Shown piece after piece: positions 58,511 to 64,000 of a stretch of 64,000 nucleotides of DNA. Position numbers and translations under genes: made by a program. The stretch comes from Pectobacterium cacticida (GTDB lineage Bacteria; Pseudomonadota; Gammaproteobacteria; Enterobacterales; Enterobacteriaceae): NCBI RefSeq assembly GCF_036885195.1, contig NZ_CP133656.1, positions 2,666,001-2,730,000 on the forward strand, read 5' to 3'. How positions within the stretch are numbered: position 1 is the stretch's first letter; each line of letters starts with the position of its first letter. The notes beneath the pieces were generated by a model. The model saw nothing but the letters and a program-made list of their open reading frames with translations, was not told the DNA's origin and did no database searches.

Positions 58511-58585
58511 TGGGGTATCGCCAAGCGGTAAGGCACCGGATTCTGATTCCGGCATTCCGAGGTTCGAATCCTCGTACCCCAGCCA
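58511..58585 (+). tRNA. tRNA-Gln (CTG)
   Basis: 75 bases; anticodon loop TTCTGAT gives CTG, with CCGGA/TCCGG anticodon stem. Corresponds to E. coli glnV/glnX, of which only one copy is present here. Confidence 0.97.
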
Positions 58586-58610
58586 AATAAAGCTGGTAAA
58601 ACAGCAAGTT

Positions 58611-58645
58611 ACGGGGCGACAGTCGAAAGACGTCGCCCCGTTTTC
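58611..58645 (+). terminator. Terminator of the tRNA operon
   Basis: ACGGGGCGAC/GTCGCCCCGT (58611-58620 / 58632-58641), 10-bp stem with an inner GTC-GAAA-GAC hairpin, followed by TTTTCTT. Confidence 0.93.
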
Positions 58646-58818
58646 TTATGAATGGCGGCAAAGTGGCGGCAGCCATATCCAGACGAGCCTTGATATCGCT
58701 ATATGTCAGGTGAGAATCTGCGGGACAGGCCATATTGCTTTACGCCGGAGAGTGGCGGGTACACCGTGATTTTACACCACCCCGCCGGGTGCCCTAGCAA
58801 CGGTGTCCCTATGGTCCA
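58646..58818. other. Unassigned interval between tRNA operon and ubiF
   Basis: 173 bases, fairly GC-rich for an intergenic stretch, with GTGGCGG repeats (AAGTGGCGGCAG, GAGTGGCGGGTA). No intact ORF that I recognise. Its position downstream of a tRNA cluster suits a decayed integration site, but no integrase remnant is recognisable. Confidence 0.35.
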
Positions 58819-59985
58819 TTAAACGCCAATGGCATATTTCAATGCGTGCTGTTTCAATACACCAGCGCGCTGCGCCATCATCAACGCCATATTGCGTGCA
58901 ATGCGTAGCGGCGGCAAATCGTTACTAAAGGCGCTATAAAAAAGATCCATCCCACTTTGCATCATCAGATTATCTGGCCTGCGACGACGCTGATAACGGC
59001 GCAATACACTCTCAGTCTCCCACGCTTCTCCCGCGTTACGCGCATTATTCAGCACATCCAGTAATGCCTCGACATCGCGATAGCCCAGATTAACCCCCTG
59101 CCCCGCCAGTGGGTTGATAGTGTGCGCAGCATCCCCTAAAAGCGCCAATCCAGGTTTAATATAGGTTTGCGCATGGCGTCGGACCAATGGAAATGCGCCT
59201 GCAGCATAGGCATTAACTGGCCCCAATCGATCGGGAAACGCCGCCACGATTTCCTTATCAAGCTGGGCAAGCGACATCGCTTGAAGTTGACGCACACGCG
59301 ACGGACTGTCGTACCATACCAGCGTTCCCCATCTGTCAAAGAGCGGTAAAAACGCCCGTGGACCGCTTGGCGTAAACTGCTGCCAGGTCACATCTTGCTG
59401 GGGTTGAGATGTTTCAACACCGATCAACATACATGATTGATGGTATTGCCAACCATTAATACCAATTCCAGCCCATTGGCGAACCTGAGAGTTCGCGCCG
59501 TCGGCGCCAATTACTAGCGGAGCCGTTAATTTTTGCCCGTCTGCGAGCTGTAGATGCCAACCATCGTTCGAGCGGTGCAGGCTTTGCGGTGTAGCCGGGC
59601 AATAACAGCGGCAACGCTGCTCCTCCTGCAGAGCTTCCCAGAGCGCCAATTGCAGCACGCGATTTTCCACCATAAAACCCAGCTCGGACAACTGGATATC
59701 GGCAGCATCAAAGACCACTCTGGCATTCGCCCACTCCCAGGTTTCCAGGCGACGGTAAGGCGCGCTACGCATCCGCTGCACTCGTTGCCATACGCCTAAT
59801 TTTTGCAACAACGCCACCGATGCATAGCCAATCGCCGAAACCCGGAGGTCTGGCCGACTGGCGCTATCGAACGGCAAAGGTATATCCTGCTCAACGACGG
59901 CAACCTGAAATCCTTGTTGTGCCAGCCCAAGCGCCGCTGCAGCGCCCACCATTCCGCCGCCCACCACGATTACATCGACACTCAT
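58819..59985 (-). CDS. ubiF: UbiF, 3-demethoxyubiquinol 3-hydroxylase
   Basis: 388 residues from the ATG at 59983-59985, with GAGGAAG eight bases upstream; seven further codons are open. FAD monooxygenase (UbiH/COQ6 family): GxGxxG in VVGGGMVGAAAALGL, DG motif VIGADGANSQVRQWAG and GDAAHTINPLAGQGVNLGYRDVEAL. Performs a late ring hydroxylation in aerobic ubiquinone synthesis. The Q8 made feeds the cyd and sdh complexes also encoded here. Divergent from miaB. Confidence 0.95.
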   Translation of the reverse strand: MSVDVIVVGGGMVGAAAALGLAQQGFQVAVVEQDIPLPFDSASRPDLRVSAIGYASVALLQKLGVWQRVQRMRSAPYRRLETWEWANARVVFDAADIQLSELGFMVENRVLQLALWEALQEEQRCRCYCPATPQSLHRSNDGWHLQLADGQKLTAPLVIGADGANSQVRQWAGIGINGWQYHQSCMLIGVETSQPQQDVTWQQFTPSGPRAFLPLFDRWGTLVWYDSPSRVRQLQAMSLAQLDKEIVAAFPDRLGPVNAYAAGAFPLVRRHAQTYIKPGLALLGDAAHTINPLAGQGVNLGYRDVEALLDVLNNARNAGEAWETESVLRRYQRRRRPDNLMMQSGMDLFYSAFSNDLPPLRIARNMALMMAQRAGVLKQHALKYAIGV

Positions 59986-60206
59986 AGTAAAACTTCCTCT
60001 TTTCATATCGGCCTAACCGATGAAAAATGCATGAAAACAGTGTACTGGATTTGCGTTTGATTTTTCACAAAAGGCGCACCATTCCAAACGGGCAAGGGTT
60101 ATCAAGTCGGTTATTTCCGGCGCTGGTCACAACGTTAGCGAACGATTACAATACCCAGCCCAACTAAGGGGAATCTTCCTTATCCGCACTGAGTAATGGC
60201 AAGTCG

Positions 60207-61631
60207 ATGACAAAAAAACTGCACATTAAAACCTGGGGTTGTCAGATGAATGAGTACGATTCATCTAAGATGGCCGATTTACTGGGAAGTACGCACGGCT
60301 TTGAGCTGACTGAGATCGCTGAAGAAGCCGATGTTCTGTTGCTCAACACCTGTTCGATCCGTGAAAAGGCGCAGGAAAAGGTGTTCCATCAACTGGGGCG
60401 CTGGAAGGCGCTGAAAGATCTCAATCCAAATTTGATTATTGGCGTTGGTGGCTGTGTTGCCTCACAAGAGGGCGCGCATATTCGTGAACGTGCGCACTAC
60501 GTTGACGTTATTTTCGGCCCACAAACTTTACACCGTTTGCCGGAAATGATTAATCACGTTCAGGGGACTCGTAGCCCCATCGTTGATATCAGTTTTCCTG
60601 AAATCGAGAAATTTGACCGCCTGCCGGAGCCGCGCGCCGAGGGGCCAACGGCATTTGTCTCCATCATGGAAGGCTGCAATAAATACTGCACATTTTGCGT
60701 CGTGCCTTATACGCGAGGCGAAGAGGTCAGCCGCCCGTGCGATGATGTGCTATTTGAAATCGCTCAACTGGCAGCGCAGGGCGTGCGTGAAGTTAATCTT
60801 CTGGGACAAAATGTCAACGCCTACCGCGGCGCGACTTATGATGGCGAAATCTGCTCTTTTGCTGAATTACTGCGTCTGGTCGCCGCCATTGACGGGATTG
60901 ACCGTATTCGCTTTACTACCAGCCATCCGATTGAATTCACCGACGATATTATCAGCGTCTATGAAGACACGCCGGAGCTGGTAAGCTTTTTACATCTACC
61001 GGTACAAAGCGGTTCTGACCGTGTATTGACCATGATGAAACGTCGTCACACCGCTCTGGAATACAAGGCGATCATCCGTAAGTTGCGCAAAGCACGTCCT
61101 GATATCCTAATCAGTTCTGATTTTATCGTTGGCTTCCCCGGCGAAACGCAGGCTGATTTTGAACAAACCATGAAGCTAATTGCCGATGTGAATTTCGATA
61201 TGAGCTACAGTTTCATTTATTCTGCCCGCCCGGGGACACCCGCAGCGGATATGATTGATGATGTGCCAGAAGAAGAGAAAAAGCAGCGCCTATATCTTCT
61301 GCAAGAACGGATCACTCAGCAGGCAATGCGCTATAGTCGTCTGATGTTAGGCACCGTTCAGCGTATTTTGGTGGAAGGCACCTCGCGCAAGAATGTCATG
61401 GAACTGTCAGGTCGTACGGAAAATAACCGCGTTGTCAACTTTGAAGGCACACCGGATATGATCGGCAAATTTGTCGATGTAGAAATCGTTGATGTTTATA
61501 CCAATTCATTGCGCGGTATTGTAGTGCGAACTGAAGATCAGATGGATCTGCGCGTACACGAATCACCGTCCTCGGTGATTGCCCGTACGCGTAAAGAGAA
61601 TGAAATTGGCGTCGGATTTTACCAGCCGTAA
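60207..61631 (+). CDS. miaB: MiaB, tRNA-2-methylthio-N6-isopentenyladenosine methylthiotransferase
   Basis: 474 residues, as in E. coli. N-terminal UPF0004 domain with three cluster cysteines ([29 protein letters not shown]), radical-SAM triad [17 protein letters not shown] and a C-terminal TRAM domain (about 378-441). Adds the methylthio group at A37 of UNN-reading tRNAs. Followed by a terminator, then ybeZ. Confidence 0.98.
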   Translation: MTKKLHIKTWGCQMNEYDSSKMADLLGSTHGFELTEIAEEADVLLLNTCSIREKAQEKVFHQLGRWKALKDLNPNLIIGVGGCVASQEGAHIRERAHYVDVIFGPQTLHRLPEMINHVQGTRSPIVDISFPEIEKFDRLPEPRAEGPTAFVSIMEGCNKYCTFCVVPYTRGEEVSRPCDDVLFEIAQLAAQGVREVNLLGQNVNAYRGATYDGEICSFAELLRLVAAIDGIDRIRFTTSHPIEFTDDIISVYEDTPELVSFLHLPVQSGSDRVLTMMKRRHTALEYKAIIRKLRKARPDILISSDFIVGFPGETQADFEQTMKLIADVNFDMSYSFIYSARPGTPAADMIDDVPEEEKKQRLYLLQERITQQAMRYSRLMLGTVQRILVEGTSRKNVMELSGRTENNRVVNFEGTPDMIGKFVDVEIVDVYTNSLRGIVVRTEDQMDLRVHESPSSVIARTRKENEIGVGFYQP

Positions 61632-61662
61632 TCGCATTTATTTCGGTTTTAACGTAAAAACG

Positions 61663-61710
61663 GACGGAGCCAATCTCTGTCTTTTTATGGCAGGCTGGCC
61701 CAGCCTGCCA
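61663..61710 (+). terminator. Terminator and inverted repeat after miaB
   Basis: GACGGAG/CTCTGTC (61663-61669 / 61675-61681, one G-T pair) followed by TTTTT is a compact terminator 32 bases after miaB. Directly after it is a perfect 11-bp inverted repeat TGGCAGGCTGG/CCAGCCTGCCA (61688-61698 / 61700-61710) with a one-base loop. Confidence 0.75.
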
Positions 61711-61907
61711 TAATCAGTGTTAATTTTGTTACACTTACCCATATTTTTGCGAAGCAGCATCCCAATATTATCACTGTAGCTTGCAGTATCTGGCCGTCAG
61801 GATGAATAATCACGTAATGGCGAATACATCAGCCCATCCGATACTCGCTCAGTTCGTGTTGTTCACGGTATACCAATGCCAGCACCGTAATATCCATGAG
61901 GAATAAT

Positions 61908-62966
61908 TTGAACGTAACGACGAAAGAAATTGCTCTTGAACCTGCGGATAACCAGCGCTTGCTCAGCCTTTGCGGTCCGTTTGACGACAATATTAAACAG
62001 CTAGAGCGTCGCTTAGGCATCGAAATCCACCGTCGAGATAACCAATTTAAGCTGATCGGTAAAAGTTTTCTGACACAGACTGCTGCCGATATTCTACAAC
62101 GACTGTATGTCGATACAGCGCCGATACACGGTGGTATTGGTGATATCGATCCCGAGCAAATTCACCTTGCGATTAAAGAATCGCGTGTTCTGGAACAATC
62201 TGTGGAGCATATTCCCGATTATGGCAAAGTAGTCAATATCCGCACCAAACGCGGTGTAATCAAACCGCGCACGCCAAATCAGGCGCAGTACATCGCTAAT
62301 ATCCTCGATCACGACATCACATTCGGTATTGGTCCGGCAGGAACGGGGAAGACCTACTTAGCCGTCGCTGCCGCTGTAGATGCTTTAGAGCGTCAGGATA
62401 TTCGCCGCATTCTGTTAACACGCCCCGCCGTTGAAGCAGGGGAAAAACTGGGTTTCCTGCCTGGTGATTTGAGTCAGAAAGTCGATCCATATTTACGTCC
62501 GCTCTATGATGCGCTGTTTGAGATGTTAGGCTTCGAACGCGTCGAAAAACTCATCGAACGCAACGTCATTGAGGTCGCGCCATTGGCTTATATGCGTGGG
62601 CGCACGCTGAATGATGCTTTCATTATTCTGGATGAAAGCCAGAACACCACCATAGAACAGATGAAAATGTTTCTCACCCGTATTGGGTTTAATTCAAAGG
62701 CGGTTATCACCGGTGACGTCACGCAGATCGACCTGCCAAAGAATTTAAAATCCGGCTTACGCCACGCAATTGAAGTATTGGCGGATGTGGACGAGATTAG
62801 CTTTAACTTCTTCCACAGCGAAGATGTGGTTCGCCATCCGGTCGTTGCACGCATTGTAAATGCCTATGAAGCGTGGGAAAACGCCGAGCAGAAACGTAAA
62901 GAGGCCATCGCAGAACGGCGTAAACCTGAAGTGCAGGTTACGGTTTCAGATCAGGAGCAAAAATGA
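61908..62966 (+). CDS. ybeZ: YbeZ, PhoH-family ATPase, probable TTG start
   Basis: 352 residues from a TTG at 61908, preceded by GAGGAA with four-base spacing; the ATG at 61896 overlaps that ribosome-binding site and adds four residues. N-terminal KH-like region (about 1-110), then the PhoH nucleotide-binding domain with [15 protein letters not shown] and [10 protein letters not shown]. Partner of the endoribonuclease YbeY, encoded next with a four-base overlap; both act in 16S rRNA maturation and RNA quality control. Confidence 0.95.
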   Translation: MNVTTKEIALEPADNQRLLSLCGPFDDNIKQLERRLGIEIHRRDNQFKLIGKSFLTQTAADILQRLYVDTAPIHGGIGDIDPEQIHLAIKESRVLEQSVEHIPDYGKVVNIRTKRGVIKPRTPNQAQYIANILDHDITFGIGPAGTGKTYLAVAAAVDALERQDIRRILLTRPAVEAGEKLGFLPGDLSQKVDPYLRPLYDALFEMLGFERVEKLIERNVIEVAPLAYMRGRTLNDAFIILDESQNTTIEQMKMFLTRIGFNSKAVITGDVTQIDLPKNLKSGLRHAIEVLADVDEISFNFFHSEDVVRHPVVARIVNAYEAWENAEQKRKEAIAERRKPEVQVTVSDQEQK

Positions 62967-63442
62967 GTCAGGTGATTCTTGATTTACAAATCGCCAGTGA
63001 ACACACGCAGGGACTACCGGACGAGAAGGATTTTCAACGCTGGCTAGAAGGCGTTTTACCACAATTTCAGGAAACCGCCGAAGTAACTATCCGTATCGTG
63101 GATGAAGCCGAAAGTCGTCATTTGAATAATACTTATCGTAATAAAGATAAGCCGACTAACGTGCTATCGTTTCCTTTTGAAGCGCCACCGGAAGTCGAAC
63201 TTCCTCTACTTGGTGATTTAGTCATCTGTCGTCAGGTCGTCGAACGAGAGGCGTCCGAGCAGGAAAAAACCGTAGAAGAGCACTGGGCGCATATGGTTGT
63301 CCATGGTAGCCTGCATTTGCTAGGGTATGATCACATTGAAGACAGCGAAGCCGAAGAAATGGAAGCGCTGGAAACTGAAATCATGCAAAGTATGGGCTAT
63401 GCCGATCCTTATCTGGCAGAGAAAGAGAGCCCGATTGACTGA
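62963..63442 (+). CDS. ybeY: YbeY, single-strand endoribonuclease for rRNA maturation
   Basis: 159 residues, UPF0054 family. The zinc motif [20 protein letters not shown] (His-x3-His-x5-His) is intact, and an N-terminal TNVLSFPFE is typical. Needed for 16S rRNA 3'-end processing and 70S quality control. Starts four bases inside ybeZ (ATGA-type coupling). Confidence 0.97.
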   Translation: MSQVILDLQIASEHTQGLPDEKDFQRWLEGVLPQFQETAEVTIRIVDEAESRHLNNTYRNKDKPTNVLSFPFEAPPEVELPLLGDLVICRQVVEREASEQEKTVEEHWAHMVVHGSLHLLGYDHIEDSEAEEMEALETEIMQSMGYADPYLAEKESPID

Positions 63443-63559
63443 CTTGAAATATTTCAGGGCCATCCCAATATCAGATTCGAATTTACTACACGTCAGCCAC
63501 TGTGCCGCTTCCAGTAGCTGGTAATAATCCCTTAACAAGAGTGATGTTAATTAAAACGC

Positions 63560-64000
63560 ATGAGCGACGACCATTCTCAAAATAGCGATGCCCCCAGTCC
63601 TAAGAAGGGCTTCTTTTCTCTTATTCTTAATCAGCTTTTTCACGGCGAACCCAAAGATCGCAACGATTTATTAACGCTGATTCGTGACTCCGAACAGAAT
63701 GACCTGATCGATCCCGAAACGCGGGATATGCTCGAAGGTGTCATGGACATAGCCGATCAGCGAGTGCGTGACATTATGATCCCCCGTTCGCAAATGGTGA
63801 CGTTGAAACGTGACCAAACGCTGGAAGAATGTCTGGACGTCATTATTGAATCGGCCCACTCCCGCTTTCCTGTTATTAGCGAAGATAAAGACCATATTGA
63901 AGGTATCCTGATGGCGAAGGATCTCCTGCCGTTTATGCGCAGTAATTCCGCCCCTTTCAGTATGGACAAAGTGTTACGCTCCGCCGTTGTGGTGCCTGAA
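63560..64000 (+). CDS. ybeX: YbeX (CorC), CBS-domain protein, 3' end beyond the window
   Basis: The first 147 codons are present and open to base 64000. Starts MSDDHSQNSDAPSPKKGFF; a cytoplasmic N-terminus leads to two CBS domains beginning at about residue 65 (VRDIMIPRSQMVTLKRDQTLEECLDVIIES, then EGILMAKDLLPFM). The CorC/HlyC C-terminal domain lies off the right edge. Linked with magnesium/cobalt homeostasis and ribosome metabolism. 117 bases after ybeY, as in the E. coli ybeZYX cluster. Confidence 0.95.
   Translation, partial: MSDDHSQNSDAPSPKKGFFSLILNQLFHGEPKDRNDLLTLIRDSEQNDLIDPETRDMLEGVMDIADQRVRDIMIPRSQMVTLKRDQTLEECLDVIIESAHSRFPVISEDKDHIEGILMAKDLLPFMRSNSAPFSMDKVLRSAVVVPE

Noticed and set aside
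57944..58585. Regular repeats suggesting a CRISPR-like array
   Set aside because: The repeats are tRNA genes with intact cloverleaf arms and encoded CCA; no CRISPR array was seen.
58115..58733. Minus-strand ORFs of 90-108 residues over the tRNA cluster, with repeated WLGYQDSNLGM-like segments
   Set aside because: These are translations of repeated tRNA-Gln and tRNA-Met sequences in antisense, a well-known source of false proteins.

Overview
The window looks like a chromosomal segment of a soft-rot enterobacterium (Pectobacteriaceae, most like Pectobacterium). This is inferred from protein identity and gene order; no 16S gene is present. Most of it follows the Escherichia coli backbone: cpoB-pal-tolBARQ-ybgC, ybgE-cydXBA, sucDCBA, sdhBADC, gltA, nei, pxpABC, ybgI, phrB, ybgA, then pgm, seqA, ybfF, ybfE, fldA, fur, glnS, nagE, nagBAC, asnB, a Met/Leu/Gln tRNA cluster, ubiF, miaB, ybeZ, ybeY and ybeX. 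Both edges cut genes: cpoB on the left and ybeX/corC on the right. I found no insertion sequence, prophage or CRISPR array.

Layout. 1-5.6 kb: Tol-Pal envelope system. 5.4-8.3 kb: cytochrome bd oxidase. 9-20.7 kb: contiguous TCA-cycle genes (suc and sdh leftward, gltA rightward, with a shared CRP/ArcA-type control region at 18.8-19.46 kb). 20.8-28 kb: nei, a pyroglutamyl-peptide/5-oxoproline block (pcp with pxpABC), ybgI, photolyase and a YbgA-type protein with a degraded N-terminal domain. 28.2-31.9 kb: a ferric-type ABC transporter with a fused permease, preceded by a small leader ORF. 32-36.6 kb: EamA transporter, pgm, seqA, ybfF, ybfE.

36.7-47.2 kb: an accessory block between ybfE and fldA, which are neighbours in E. 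coli. It holds a chemoreceptor with a flagellar sigma-28 promoter, a complete LivFGMHJ-type amino-acid ABC transporter, and a divergent operon of a DUF1611/DgcN protein, an enolase-superfamily epimerase (DgcA-like) and a D-amino-acid aminotransferase. I read this as a probable D-amino-acid (D-glutamate) sensing, uptake and catabolic module. It is the most interesting part of the window.

47.5-57.7 kb: flavodoxin, Fur, GlnRS, the GlcNAc genes (NagE without an EIIA domain; nagD absent) and asparagine synthetase. 57.9-58.6 kb: six tRNAs under one stable-RNA-type promoter. 58.8-64 kb: ubiquinone, tRNA and ribosome maturation genes.

Several gene starts were moved from the longest ORF to internal ATG, GTG or TTG codons on the basis of ribosome-binding sites and known family lengths. 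Notable cases are TTG for pxpB and ybeZ and GTG for ybgC, tolQ, tolA, sdhC and nagE.
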